Below, piece by piece: positions 8,499-18,111 of a stretch of 64,000 nucleotides of DNA. The DNA comes from Thermoguttaceae bacterium (GTDB lineage: Bacteria > Planctomycetota > Planctomycetia > Pirellulales > Thermoguttaceae). A program made the translations under genes and the position numbers. The notes under the pieces are model-generated. The model saw only the letters and a list, made by a program, of their open reading frames with translations, did not search any database and was not told where the DNA came from. The stretch's first letter is position 1. Each line of letters begins with the position of its first letter. The stretch spans positions 1 to 64,000 of the forward strand of contig JANXBW010000023.1 of assembly GCA_025060325.1 (NCBI GenBank), read 5' to 3'.

Positions 8499-10595
8499 CT
8501 AGCATGACGGCACCTCGATTGCTACCCGAAAGCCTACCGGGAGGCTTAGGCCCTCCTCTATAGGATCCCCAGCTAGCCGGCGGCTTAAGAAGAATTCGTC
8601 AATGGGATGGCTCGCATCGCGCCCACGAATAACGCGCTTCACTTCGCTGGCATTTTCAGGCGCGTCCATCCAGGGGTCGAAAACCTTCGGATTTATGCTA
8701 TAAGCTTTCTCATCGAAAGCATCACGACACCACTCCAAGATGTGGCAAATCCTAATTCCATATGCCGAGACCGGAGGTTCACTCCATTGGTCTCCAGTTG
8801 GATACCGTATTGCTCGCGCTGATCCCCGGGCCGCTTTCTCCCACTGCGCTTCGGTTGGTAAATGTCCACCCCGAATTACGTGACACGCATAAAGCTGAGC
8901 TGCATACCAGGTCACGTAAAGCGCGGGACCCATCTGCTGCGCGGAGGAGGTGTTCTGGACCGGAAAGAAACCCCTATCCAAGCACAACACAGACCCGCGA
9001 TTATGAAAGAACCTCTGAAATGCCTCGTTGCTGACCGGCTCCAAATCAATCAAATAATCGCTCAAGCAAACACGCCGGGCAGGGCTAGACTCGGGAAAAC
9101 TATCGTCTCCACGCACAAACGAGCCACCCTCAATCCACGCCATTCGAGCGGAGTCGAACGGACGTCGAAATATCACGGTGTTGACCCTCTCTGGGTCGTT
9201 CTCTAGTTCGAGTCCCAAAGACAGGATGTGCTTCAGAAGCTCACGCCGCCTCCGAAGTTTAACCTCGGGTCGACTGCAAAGGCGGTCACGGGTTTCCAAG
9301 ATTTCGTCGGTTTCCTCCTTCGAATAACCGGCTTGGACATTCAGATAGCGGATCTGGCTTTCAAGAAGGGCGATGTCTTCCGGACTTCCCAATTGCTCCG
9401 CCGCCTTGCAACAAGCCATGAAAACCGCCGGTTGCCCGCTGGAAAGAGGAAATAACTTGCGAAGGCTACCTCGATAATCCTTCGCGCGCTGCTCCAGCCC
9501 TAAGTCAACCGACTGAGGGGCATGCTTGAGAGCCGTCCCCAGGATCTCGCCAACCGCGATGATTGCCACCGCTACGCGGTGGGGGTTCAGCTTGTGAGAT
9601 CGGGTCTCTAAACCGCGCTGAAGAGTTTGGATGTACCGTAAGGTCCACGCCAACAGATCCGCGCAAATGGAAGGATGCCGCTTCCAACAGCGAAGACCAT
9701 GATGGGCGAAGATCCTCTGTGTGGCAGCCAGAATGCCCCATGGGTCACGATTGTCAACGGCCTCCTGGTCAGGCGGGCATGAAAAGATCTGCACCGCCAA
9801 GTACCGCAAAGCATCTGCTCCGATGCGCTCTGACTGCATCAGGAGAACTTGCTCATGTGGCTCAGGGGACATATGGCCATCGACCACTCTGCTATAGCCG
9901 TACGGCGCCCCCGAAGCACGTGGCTTGCAAAGAGCCAGGAAGGTATCGAACCTTTGTATGCGAAAATTCACCCACACGCGAAGATGGTAAACAACCAGGG
10001 GAAACACTCCCAACGAGAAAACAAAATCAAGCCACCCAAGACTTCGAGCCTCGCTTAGCCAACCCACCTGCCGCAAAAACTCTGCCAGAGGTGGGACCAT
10101 GCTGACAAAAAGCCACCTTGTTCGTTCTAGCACCTCATGCAGTGGCAGCTCACTGCCGATTTCAAATACTCGGGCGAACATCCAGATTGTTATCGCCAGC
10201 GAAGTCAACCACACCGCATATACGGTAATCGGGCAGAACAACACCACTCGAATAAGCGCGTTGGCCCCCGGACGTACGGAGGAGCGAAGTCCCTCGTAAG
10301 CCGTGAGCATCTGAACATATCGAATACTTCCCCCTAGAGTGGCCAACCCAATCCCTGCCCCGACTAAGGTGGCCAAGCCGATGGCAACGAGAGCTTGAGA
10401 TTCTTCAGGCAACAAAGCAAACGAATCAGTTACAATTGGGGGAAGTAAGGGCTGGCTGAAATGAAGAAGGATGAACGCGCCCAGTAAATCGAACCAGAAC
10501 CGACTAGACTGGAGGTAATCTCGCCACACATATCTCCACCCCCTTAGGAGCAACGGCAAAAGCGCGGTCAAGGCGTCGGCTCGGCGAGTTGCCAT
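8499..10595 (-). CDS. membrane protein with C-terminal FGE-sulfatase-like domain (698 aa)
   Basis: The start is the ATG at 10593-10595, preceded by a strong GGAGGG site; the ORF extends further upstream but without one. Hydrophobic segments at about 36-55, 66-92, 112-142 and 186-206 suggest a four-helix membrane anchor. A long soluble helical region follows. Residues about 483-693 form an FGE-sulfatase fold: MAWIEGGSF, VSNEAFQRFF, then HLPTEAQWEKAARG at 578-591. In sulfatase activation this fold makes formylglycine; many relatives instead act as ligand-binding or conflict-system modules. The domain ends in a divergent RVIRGRDASH rather than the usual RGGSW segment, so formylglycine-generating activity is doubtful. 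It is first in the likely operon with the SF1 helicase. Confidence 0.8.
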   Translation of the reverse strand: MATRRADALTALLPLLLRGWRYVWRDYLQSSRFWFDLLGAFILLHFSQPLLPPIVTDSFALLPEESQALVAIGLATLVGAGIGLATLGGSIRYVQMLTAYEGLRSSVRPGANALIRVVLFCPITVYAVWLTSLAITIWMFARVFEIGSELPLHEVLERTRWLFVSMVPPLAEFLRQVGWLSEARSLGWLDFVFSLGVFPLVVYHLRVWVNFRIQRFDTFLALCKPRASGAPYGYSRVVDGHMSPEPHEQVLLMQSERIGADALRYLAVQIFSCPPDQEAVDNRDPWGILAATQRIFAHHGLRCWKRHPSICADLLAWTLRYIQTLQRGLETRSHKLNPHRVAVAIIAVGEILGTALKHAPQSVDLGLEQRAKDYRGSLRKLFPLSSGQPAVFMACCKAAEQLGSPEDIALLESQIRYLNVQAGYSKEETDEILETRDRLCSRPEVKLRRRRELLKHILSLGLELENDPERVNTVIFRRPFDSARMAWIEGGSFVRGDDSFPESSPARRVCLSDYLIDLEPVSNEAFQRFFHNRGSVLCLDRGFFPVQNTSSAQQMGPALYVTWYAAQLYACHVIRGGHLPTEAQWEKAARGSARAIRYPTGDQWSEPPVSAYGIRICHILEWCRDAFDEKAYSINPKVFDPWMDAPENASEVKRVIRGRDASHPIDEFFLSRRLAGDPIEEGLSLPVGFRVAIEVPSC

Positions 10596-12340
10596 TAGCC
10601 TGCCCTCCTGAGTTCGCCGAATGTCAATGCCAATTCCCCGTTTACGATACCTCGCGAGCCCCCAAAATACAAGCCAGCCTCCAGCCAATACTTGGTCTCT
10701 GTTTCTCAATACTTATGGCCACTCGGAATGCGCCATTTTACTTACCAAGAGCACCCACAGTGTCCAAAACAACCATTGAGCCTCGGTGGGCGTTATCGGG
10801 CACACCTTGGAAGAACTCTCGTTGCGTGGGCACTAGTTTTCCAAACTGGTTATGGAAGCAAGGTCGCCAAGTCCATGGAGAACCAAACCGGCTTTTCGAT
10901 CCCTGTTCGGGGTTTGCCCATTCGACCACTGAACAAGAGCGAAAACAGCTTCAGCAAAAGACACCAGGGGTGTGCATGTGAGGGGTGATCCTAAATAGCC
11001 CCTCCCAAAGCTTCGTGCGAGGTGTGCGCCTTGAGTTCGAAGTGCCAATAGCGAGAAGAAACGGAAAGTTACCTAAATGCTAGCGCAATGGCGTCGGAAT
11101 CCCGTTAGCACCTAACTGGGCAAGCACATCGCTGCATCGGGAGCACAAGCTTTCCAAAAAGAAACGCTCCTATCCTGAGAGAGTGTGTTCAAATTGGTGG
11201 TCCGGCCCATTTTACCTGGCAGATCTCGAAAAACGCAAAAGAAATTCCAGGAGGCATGAGATCTTTAGCTGGTGATGGGAGGTCTGGTTTTTGCTATGAA
11301 GGGTCTAGGCGAACGCTTAGATTAGGAGGCCCGGGTAGTTGAGAATTCAGAAGGTCCAGCTTTTTCTCCAGGTCGATGGGGTCAGCTTTTGAAGGCCGGG
11401 CATGGTCAAAAAGTAGCGTTTTCCTTGTCCCTTATCTAGAATCTTACTTGCGAAGTGGAATCCCCGGCTTTGCGTGGCAGGTTCCCTCTTGGGGTTTGCC
11501 CCCTAAGCAGGATTGGAAGCAAAGCTGGGACCTTCAGTGCCGGTGGTCTAGTGACGGAGGGTCCTCCGGTGATTCCCCCGGTTAAAGGGCAGGCGGTGGC
11601 GCTCGAAACACCCACAGCCGGCAAGAGTCTGCAAGCGCGGCATGGGCAGGCATGGGATGAAGATATTCCCTCCGCCGGGTTGGAGCATCTAAGCCCCCGA
11701 ATCTTCCGAGTCATATTATCCCTTGTTGCTTGGTTGACAAGGCCAAGGAAAGCTCACTCACCGAGGAATTCGGCGTTCAGGCTGGATTCCAATTCGCTCG
11801 CACTCGCCCGGGCTTGTGCCCCTCATGCCGGATCTTGTTACAAACCCGAGTTAGTAAGCACGCTTTCCCCCGAACAATTTCCGCCGAATTTAACCACCTT
11901 ATGTTTTCAAAGAAGCGAATCCTCGCGCCTTCAAAAGCTTCGCAGTTTTCTTGACCTATACAAAGCCCATGCTCAACTGATACGGAGACCGTGGGGTAAC
12001 CACCTTGAGGACTCACGGGTCGCGAAAAATCTTAGTAATGGTTCAAGGTTCTGGCTTGTGTACTCATGTAACGGATCTCTCATCCTTATAAGTTGTCATG
12101 CGATTCTGCTGGTTGGCCTTTACCTCCAAAGTCTTGTCCAGATGGATTGGTTCACCTTTTTCCTGTGGATAGTCTCGGGAGGTTCTTTGTGCGTTTGATC
12201 TCGACCAATTGAGTTTGCAAAGATCGCCTATTGTGCCAGGTCTTTTGTAACAAGAGTTTCAGGCTATTCACTGCTGTTGGGTCTAGGCCTTGTGGACCTT
12301 TTGAGGCAAGCTAAGGCCCGGGACCGCGTGGAGAATGTTG
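10596..12340. other. 1.7-kb intergenic region between divergent loci
   Basis: This gap separates the minus-strand helicase operon from the plus-strand cluster, so promoters for both should lie here. I could not pick convincing -35/-10 pairs by eye. It contains one unusually long ORF (11455-12198, separate entry). Confidence 0.6.
11455..12198 (+). CDS. doubtful ORF, 247 codons, possible two C-terminal membrane helices
   Basis: This is longer than the other ORFs found in non-coding parts of the window. It has an ATG start but no obvious ribosome site and no known motif. The first 150 residues are basic and low in aliphatic residues, unlike a normal protein. Only the last 45 residues, from about SLILISCHAILLVGLYLQ onward, look like membrane helices. 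It may be a chance ORF, a relic, or a small unknown membrane gene at the head of the downstream cluster. Confidence 0.2.
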   Translation: MESPALRGRFPLGVCPLSRIGSKAGTFSAGGLVTEGPPVIPPVKGQAVALETPTAGKSLQARHGQAWDEDIPSAGLEHLSPRIFRVILSLVAWLTRPRKAHSPRNSAFRLDSNSLALARACAPHAGSCYKPELVSTLSPEQFPPNLTTLCFQRSESSRLQKLRSFLDLYKAHAQLIRRPWGNHLEDSRVAKNLSNGSRFWLVYSCNGSLILISCHAILLVGLYLQSLVQMDWFTFFLWIVSGGSLCV

Positions 12341-15085
12341 ATGGCTCCCAGCTTTGATCCCCTAGACTTGGTTCGCCCATTCATCCAAAAGGGCACCACC
12401 GCCGCTTTGGCGGATGCTTTCAAGCAGCAACCTGATTTCTGTTGCACATTCTTCAAACTTGAGAGGCTGGTCGAACTCGTTGAGGAACGTTCCCTATGGC
12501 AAGCTGGCGGCAGAGAGTTTGGACTGCTTCGTGATGAGGTGATCCGACGGTTGTTGATTTCAGGGAATCGGGAGGGCTGGAGAGAGACTGCGATTCGGTT
12601 GCTTCAGGTCGAGGGGGTGGCCGAGGCACCTCTTGCGCGGTTTATCAATCAGTGCTACCACCCCCGTTCCCCCAAACTCGCAGCTACCGAGATAGCATAT
12701 GTGAAAGGGCTTGAAGAAGCTTACCAAAGTTCGAGCTATCTTAAGGAGGCAATTGGCCGGGCTTTAGCTTGGCTTGGAGCTTTGCCTGAAAATGCAAGAG
12801 GCACCCGAGTCCGCGTACTTTTCTCCTGTAAGCGGTTTTACGCTGAATTTCCGACCGTTTTCGTTCCTGCGATCTGCGTTTCGTTCTCTGTGACCCAAGC
12901 ACAGAATCGGATGCCCTCCTTAGATCATGGTGTGGATGGCATCGAAAACAACTTTTGGCACAGTGTACTACAGGCAAAGCGTATAGCCAACGAAATCTGC
13001 GGGTTGAGTACTGGACTCTTAGGTCCTGACGAAGTTTGCACCGAAGGAGGCTCAGCAGTTACGCCTATCTTGAATGGAGCGGAAGCGTATTTCAGCTTTT
13101 TGTTGGCATACGTTTGTCTCGCGAAGGGTATCCCACTTTCGCCCTATTTGGGATTTGTAGGGTTTACTCATGATCGGCAGAGACTGAGCTCAGTTAACCA
13201 CTTCTGGGATAAGATCTCTGCTAGTGTCGATGCCGGCATCCACATTCTTTTTGTGCCCCGCAGCAACCTGCTGGCGTTACCTTCGCAGAAAAAGCAAGAA
13301 GCGTTGCCGCTTCGGTTACTGTCGTATGATGAGCAAATGGACATTAAGGAAGTGGTGAGGGATATATTAAACCAGCTTTTGGTTTTGCAGAAGGATTTAC
13401 CTTTTCTGTCGGTTTCACCTCCCTCCCCAAGTGTCAATCACCCGGTCTGCTGGGGCTCAGGTTTAGATTCCTCCCCAAGCAGTGACGATATCCCGCTCGC
13501 CGAGCCAAAAAAGCTGTTTACGCTGGCCCAACTGGGATGCTTCGTCGAGTGTGGTGGTTATGACGGTTTAGGCTCCCCAGCGAAAATGAGCGCATTTAAT
13601 TCTGAAAATGAATGTTTTCTAACTATCTTTCCAGGGAAGAACCGCGTCTACCGATTTGACGCTTTCGGGGCTTTGTACGAGAAGTTCCGCAGCGAAGCGA
13701 GGCCTCTCTCCATAGTGTGGAATGAGTCACGGCGCGAGTATCTCATCGGCTTTGAGAACCGGCAATTGCGCCGCTTTAATGCTCAGCTTCGAGACACTGG
13801 GATGCTCTCACTCCCTATCGAGCCACGGCTCCTTGCATGTGATGGTGACGATGTTTACGTAAGCGACTACAGTGAAGTGGTTCTCCGAGTGAATATCGGT
13901 AACGAGGATGTCCAACAAGTCAGTCTTGCGGGAAAGGTTGGCCAGCTACTTTTCTTGCAAGGAAGAGGGTGTTTGGTGGTGTCAATTCCAAATTACTTGC
14001 TGGGACTCGACCGACAATTAAAGCCGTTGTGGACGATTCCGCACTTTGCCACCCAAGCGACGGTTGGAGGTTCTCCCTCAGGCGAGATGTGGGTAGCTCT
14101 ATCGTCGGGCTGTGTTTGGCGAATTGACAAAGACAACCAAAAAGTTTTTGAAGTTCCCATCTCGGCATTCATGCGTTGCCTTGTTGTGCTTAGCAAGTTT
14201 GTTGTGGCCGGGACATTATCGGGTCATGTTTTTCTTTTTGATCAATTAGGTCGGAAATTAGGCGAATGTAAGCTCGAGACCTCGCTATACCATATCTGCG
14301 CCACAGAGGGGGATATGCTTGTGCTTTCGACTGCGCGAGGTCCTACGGTGGTTAAGATCCTGCCAATGCTGACGCTTCAGACAAGAGAAGCGCTTGTACA
14401 CGAAAAAGCTCTCGCTACTCTCCTCGAATGGGAACAAGCCGCTTCCTCGGCTCCTTCACTTCATAGGGCGTTACGGGAGAAGCTAAAACGTGTTGACCTG
14501 AACCAGTGGCAAGAAGTCTGGGCGCTACAATTACAGTTCGCCCAAAGGAAACAAGTGCGGCCGGCCCTGTACGAAAAAATCGAAAACGCACTTTATCTAG
14601 TCGATCCATTTAAGGCGGCCAGAATTTGTCAAAAGACAACACCGGCAATCATCGACGGTTCCAATGTTTCCCGACACCATTGGGATCATCAACAGAAAGG
14701 TCCACGACGGGCTCGATTGCAGGCGATCTTGCGCGTCAGGGAGAAATTACTTCAAGAAGTCACCCCCACCTTCTATCCAGTGATAGTCGTTGTTGATGCT
14801 AGCGAACGGATGTATACGGATGACTTACCAACCCTCAAACGAATGATCGACGAAGGCGAGATTCTCGAATGTCCCTCGCGCAGGGAGGCTGATGCCCTCA
14901 TTTTGGACTTGGTTCGCACTCACCGATGGATGGATTGCGTCATTGTGTCGAATGACCGGCGATTATTTCAGATGCATGGTCGAATGCTTCCCGAGGCCAA
15001 TGAGCGTTGGTACGACCGCGTACGAGTCGCGTTCACCATCAACCCGAAGACACTTGAAGTTTACTTTCCCGAAAGGAGCGTTTAA
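12341..15085 (+). CDS. Lon-like fold / beta-propeller / NYN-PIN ribonuclease-like protein (914 aa)
   Basis: The ATG at 12341 has GGAG seven bases upstream; the earlier ATG at 12335 is too close to it. Residues about 155-310 resemble the Lon proteolytic-domain fold (GIPLSPYLGFVGF, then WDKISASVDAGIHILFVP). A Lys matches the dyad lysine, but the serine position seems to be Glu in my hand alignment. About 385-715 is a run of short beta repeats typical of a propeller. The C-terminus from about 766 is a Zc3h12a-like NYN/PIN domain: IIDGSN (D772), READAL (D851) and SNDRRL (D872) give the acidic metal site. Family knowledge predicts metal-dependent RNA cleavage. Its stop overlaps the next start (TAATG), and it is first in the long cluster, so it may be the effector. 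Confidence 0.75.
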   Translation: MAPSFDPLDLVRPFIQKGTTAALADAFKQQPDFCCTFFKLERLVELVEERSLWQAGGREFGLLRDEVIRRLLISGNREGWRETAIRLLQVEGVAEAPLARFINQCYHPRSPKLAATEIAYVKGLEEAYQSSSYLKEAIGRALAWLGALPENARGTRVRVLFSCKRFYAEFPTVFVPAICVSFSVTQAQNRMPSLDHGVDGIENNFWHSVLQAKRIANEICGLSTGLLGPDEVCTEGGSAVTPILNGAEAYFSFLLAYVCLAKGIPLSPYLGFVGFTHDRQRLSSVNHFWDKISASVDAGIHILFVPRSNLLALPSQKKQEALPLRLLSYDEQMDIKEVVRDILNQLLVLQKDLPFLSVSPPSPSVNHPVCWGSGLDSSPSSDDIPLAEPKKLFTLAQLGCFVECGGYDGLGSPAKMSAFNSENECFLTIFPGKNRVYRFDAFGALYEKFRSEARPLSIVWNESRREYLIGFENRQLRRFNAQLRDTGMLSLPIEPRLLACDGDDVYVSDYSEVVLRVNIGNEDVQQVSLAGKVGQLLFLQGRGCLVVSIPNYLLGLDRQLKPLWTIPHFATQATVGGSPSGEMWVALSSGCVWRIDKDNQKVFEVPISAFMRCLVVLSKFVVAGTLSGHVFLFDQLGRKLGECKLETSLYHICATEGDMLVLSTARGPTVVKILPMLTLQTREALVHEKALATLLEWEQAASSAPSLHRALREKLKRVDLNQWQEVWALQLQFAQRKQVRPALYEKIENALYLVDPFKAARICQKTTPAIIDGSNVSRHHWDHQQKGPRRARLQAILRVREKLLQEVTPTFYPVIVVVDASERMYTDDLPTLKRMIDEGEILECPSRREADALILDLVRTHRWMDCVIVSNDRRLFQMHGRMLPEANERWYDRVRVAFTINPKTLEVYFPERSV

Positions 15086-16890
15086 TGAAGGAGCAGGAGA
15101 GGGGGATTCTGTGTACGCGATGCGGCTGTAAAAACGAGCCCGCGGCCAGGTTCTGCGTCGACTGCGGAATGGAGCTTTGTTTCGCAGATGGGACAACCAT
15201 TGCAGCACCAGCGCCGCAAAAGCGCCACGTCGTCCTGGCACAATCGTTGTCTTCGAGGGATTTAGATCGATTATGGAATGTTTTTGAAATTGCCCAACAA
15301 AGTGGCTATTTCCTCGGTACTGTCCTTTGGCCGGATGAAGATGAGGATAGAGGATCGCTCGCACAGGAATTGCCCGAAGGCACCGTTTTATTGTCGGAGG
15401 TTCGCGACAGTTGTCAATTAGGAGAGCCAACGCCCGGTTGGCTTGACGTTGTGACCGAGTTGGGATCGGCGATTGATGAACTTCACCGCCTCGGGTGCCG
15501 GCTAAATAGCTTTGGGTTTAACTCCATCCTAGTTCAGGAGGCTACTTTGGGCTTTTCGGGCCTGTGCCTGCCGATCAGTCTTAGTTTTTTAGACACCCCC
15601 CGAAGCGAAATGAGTCCGCTCGGGATCGATTGCCGCTTTGCTTCGCCAGAAGTTCAGGGGTACGTGGACTACCCAGTAGGTTGCGCTTCAGATGTTTATA
15701 ACTTGGCCGTCCTCACGTATTACTTAATGAGCGGCGCAGTGCCCCAGGATTTGGTTAAGTGTGAGTTTCGCCTTGCATTAGAAAAGACCGACCTCGGGCC
15801 GGCAGTTCAGACCTGCTTGGAAGAGGCGTTAGCAATCGACCCCGCATTCCGACCATCTTCTGCTAGAGAGTTTGTAAAGCGATTAAGGGCGGCGCTTGCC
15901 ACAGATGCTTGCCGGCAGGGATTGGTGATCGAGGGAGCGTTGCAGACAGACATCGGTATCGGGGGACGGGAGAATAACGAAGATGCTTGTGGGCTTTGGA
16001 TCTGCTCCAAGACCGACGGCCATGGCTTAAGTTCGTTAGGCGTAGTGGCCGTGGCCGATGGAATGGGTGGCAGTGCCTTCGGGGAGCGCGCCAGCTCCTT
16101 CTGCATCGAGCACGTCCTAGAAAGTGCCAAGGATAACTTGCGGATTCTTGGCGGGGCTTTGGCTTTTCCAGACAACTGGAGAACTGCTTGCCAAGAGTGG
16201 CTCCTGAGGCTGAACCAAGAAATAACCGATTTAGGCAGGAACCTCGGGGTTCCCCACGATTTTGGATCAACATTTACTGCCGTTTTGTTTCTCGGACGCC
16301 GAGCCTTTCTCTTACATGTGGGTGATTCCCGACTATACATAGTCCGCAATTCGACGATCTCCCAGGTAACTTGCAGTCAGACTTATGCAGAGCAGCTATT
16401 CGAAGAAGGTCAGCTAACACGCGAAGAAGCCGACGCGAGCATGTACCGCCACGTGCTCACGAGTTTTCTGGGAACATCCAAGTGCAGGCCTCAAGTTGAA
16501 GAGCTGCAGTTGCAGAGCGGAGATGTACTTGTGCTGTGTACGGATGGCCTGATGGAGGGACTTAGCCCAGAGGATGTGAGAGAGATCGCTTGCCGCTTTC
16601 CCCCGCCTTTGGCTGTTGCCGAAATGATACGGCAGTGCAAAGACCGTTTACAGAACGCCATTTCACAGCAGCAGGATTCATCTGGCCCGGAGAGCGACAA
16701 CATTACGGTGAGTGTGATTCGGGTTTGGTGTCCCGGCCCATCCAATGGATTAGCAGAAAAAGTAGGACGGGAAAGTGCAGCAAGTGAGCAGGCCGAGCCA
16801 GATAACTCAGATAGGTTTGGCAGTGAGGTGGCGGAAGGAGGAAGTCATGCCCGATCCACAGATGACTATGGAAGTCCACATCCATCCTAA
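15085..16890 (+). CDS. zinc-ribbon / pseudokinase / PP2C phosphatase (601 aa)
   Basis: A zinc ribbon opens the protein (C10, C13, C24, C27). Residues about 50-275 look like a Ser/Thr kinase fold without its catalytic core: the HRD loop is replaced (RLNSFGFNSI) and DFG is absent, while the SPE and SDVYNLAVLTYYLMSG segments remain. From about 283 to 547 is a PP2C-type metal-dependent phosphatase: NNED (D300), ADGMGG (D325), FGSTFTAVL, CTDG (D487) and ESDNIT (D538), so the metal ligands are in place. It should remove phosphate from Ser/Thr of partners, presumably those modified by the two kinases downstream. AAGGAG precedes the ATG. It overlaps the upstream stop and its own end overlaps the VWA gene by 44 bp. 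Confidence 0.9.
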   Translation: MKEQERGILCTRCGCKNEPAARFCVDCGMELCFADGTTIAAPAPQKRHVVLAQSLSSRDLDRLWNVFEIAQQSGYFLGTVLWPDEDEDRGSLAQELPEGTVLLSEVRDSCQLGEPTPGWLDVVTELGSAIDELHRLGCRLNSFGFNSILVQEATLGFSGLCLPISLSFLDTPRSEMSPLGIDCRFASPEVQGYVDYPVGCASDVYNLAVLTYYLMSGAVPQDLVKCEFRLALEKTDLGPAVQTCLEEALAIDPAFRPSSAREFVKRLRAALATDACRQGLVIEGALQTDIGIGGRENNEDACGLWICSKTDGHGLSSLGVVAVADGMGGSAFGERASSFCIEHVLESAKDNLRILGGALAFPDNWRTACQEWLLRLNQEITDLGRNLGVPHDFGSTFTAVLFLGRRAFLLHVGDSRLYIVRNSTISQVTCSQTYAEQLFEEGQLTREEADASMYRHVLTSFLGTSKCRPQVEELQLQSGDVLVLCTDGLMEGLSPEDVREIACRFPPPLAVAEMIRQCKDRLQNAISQQQDSSGPESDNITVSVIRVWCPGPSNGLAEKVGRESAASEQAEPDNSDRFGSEVAEGGSHARSTDDYGSPHPS

Positions 16891-18103
16891 GGCGATCCTC
16901 GTTGACTCCGCGGAGCGTGTTATATCGGTGCGACTGGACTTAAATGCCCCACCGGAGAGCGCAGGTGTCGTCGCCCGACCTCTAAATATGGCACTCATTA
17001 TCGATAAGAGCGGGTCGATGGCGGGGCAGAAAATCGAAACAGCCAAGGCAGCCGCCGTGAAAGTGGTTAACTCTCTGGCAGATCATGATGTTTTCGCGTT
17101 GGTTGCTTTTAGTGCCGAACCAGAGGTGCTTGTCCCTGCTTGCCGGGTGGGAGAGCATCGAACGGCCATTGCTTCGTGGATTTCGCGTCTTGGGCCCGAA
17201 TCGTGGACGCTTTTAGCGAAGGGAATGCGGACAGCGCTAATGCAAATTGAGCCACATTGTCGTGAGGATGTCGCTTCGTCGATGTTTATTCTCACAGACG
17301 GGCTAGCTCAGGACCAAGAGGAATGCCTTAAACTAGCGCCAGACATTTTGCAGCGCGGGATTTCTATTTACGCCGGCGGGATTGGCGAGGATTACGACCA
17401 TGCGTTTCTGGAAAAACTTTGCGCCGACCCTGTCGAAAAGGGCAAGTTCTTAGTCGATCATATCGATATGTCAACGCTGGAAAGGGACATGGAAAGGATT
17501 CTACAAACTTACATTAAACGCAAAGGGCACGTTGTTACAAGTAATGTTCGAGTTTTCGTCACTTTTCCCCGGCAGGTCCGTCTTAAAAGCATATATGCTG
17601 AAGAACACGCCCAGACGATCGAACTGGATACTCAACAGTCGTTTCCCGTGGCTGATTTATATGCTGGAAAGCAACAACGCTACTTGTTCGAATTCGTTGT
17701 TATTCCTTCGGCGGTTGGAAATATGCAGTTAGCTCGCTTTCGGTTAAGGTACGACCTGCCGGCCAATAACATTCGGCAAGCCGAGGCTGTGGCGGACGCC
17801 ATCATTGAGATTACCAACGACCCCGCACGCGGCAACATTCCGAATAGTGAGGTGATAAAGGTCGCAAAAAAGCTCCACGCCACAAAACTCAGCGAGGCGG
17901 CAGAGGCCGATCTAGCAAGGAAAGACATCCGCGGAGCTACCAAAAAGCTTGAGCGGGTCACACGCACATTGGAGGAGCTGGGGGAATACGATCGAGCAAA
18001 GGAGGTGAAGGAGCGGGTTACTGAGCTTGAACAAAGCAGCCCCGAAAACTTGGACCTTGAGATCAAAAGGTTAAGAGGTACGACCAAACGGCTTAGCGAG
18101 TAA
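16847..18103 (+). CDS. VWA domain protein (418 aa)
   Basis: The ATG at 16847 follows GGAGGA; the longer ORF from 16775 has no such site. The VWA domain has a complete MIDAS metal site: DKSGS (D53, S55, S57), a Thr-bearing loop (ESWTLLAKGM) and ILTDG. VWA domains bind protein partners through the metal. The central part is beta-rich. The C-terminal third is helical and ends with IKRLRGTTKRLSE, a tail almost identical to that of the second VWA protein in the cluster. No signal peptide or membrane helix is seen, so it acts in the cytoplasm. TerY-family VWA proteins are the known counterparts next to PP2C and kinase genes. Confidence 0.9.
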   Translation: MPDPQMTMEVHIHPKAILVDSAERVISVRLDLNAPPESAGVVARPLNMALIIDKSGSMAGQKIETAKAAAVKVVNSLADHDVFALVAFSAEPEVLVPACRVGEHRTAIASWISRLGPESWTLLAKGMRTALMQIEPHCREDVASSMFILTDGLAQDQEECLKLAPDILQRGISIYAGGIGEDYDHAFLEKLCADPVEKGKFLVDHIDMSTLERDMERILQTYIKRKGHVVTSNVRVFVTFPRQVRLKSIYAEEHAQTIELDTQQSFPVADLYAGKQQRYLFEFVVIPSAVGNMQLARFRLRYDLPANNIRQAEAVADAIIEITNDPARGNIPNSEVIKVAKKLHATKLSEAAEADLARKDIRGATKKLERVTRTLEELGEYDRAKEVKERVTELEQSSPENLDLEIKRLRGTTKRLSE

Positions 18104-18111
18104 ACACAACA

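Noticed and set aside
8499-10595. Formylglycine-generating enzyme for the sulfatase-like protein at 36887
   Set aside because: The FGE-fold domain lacks the usual RGGSW ending, the protein is a membrane fusion, and the sulfatase-like protein lacks the target Cys/Ser.
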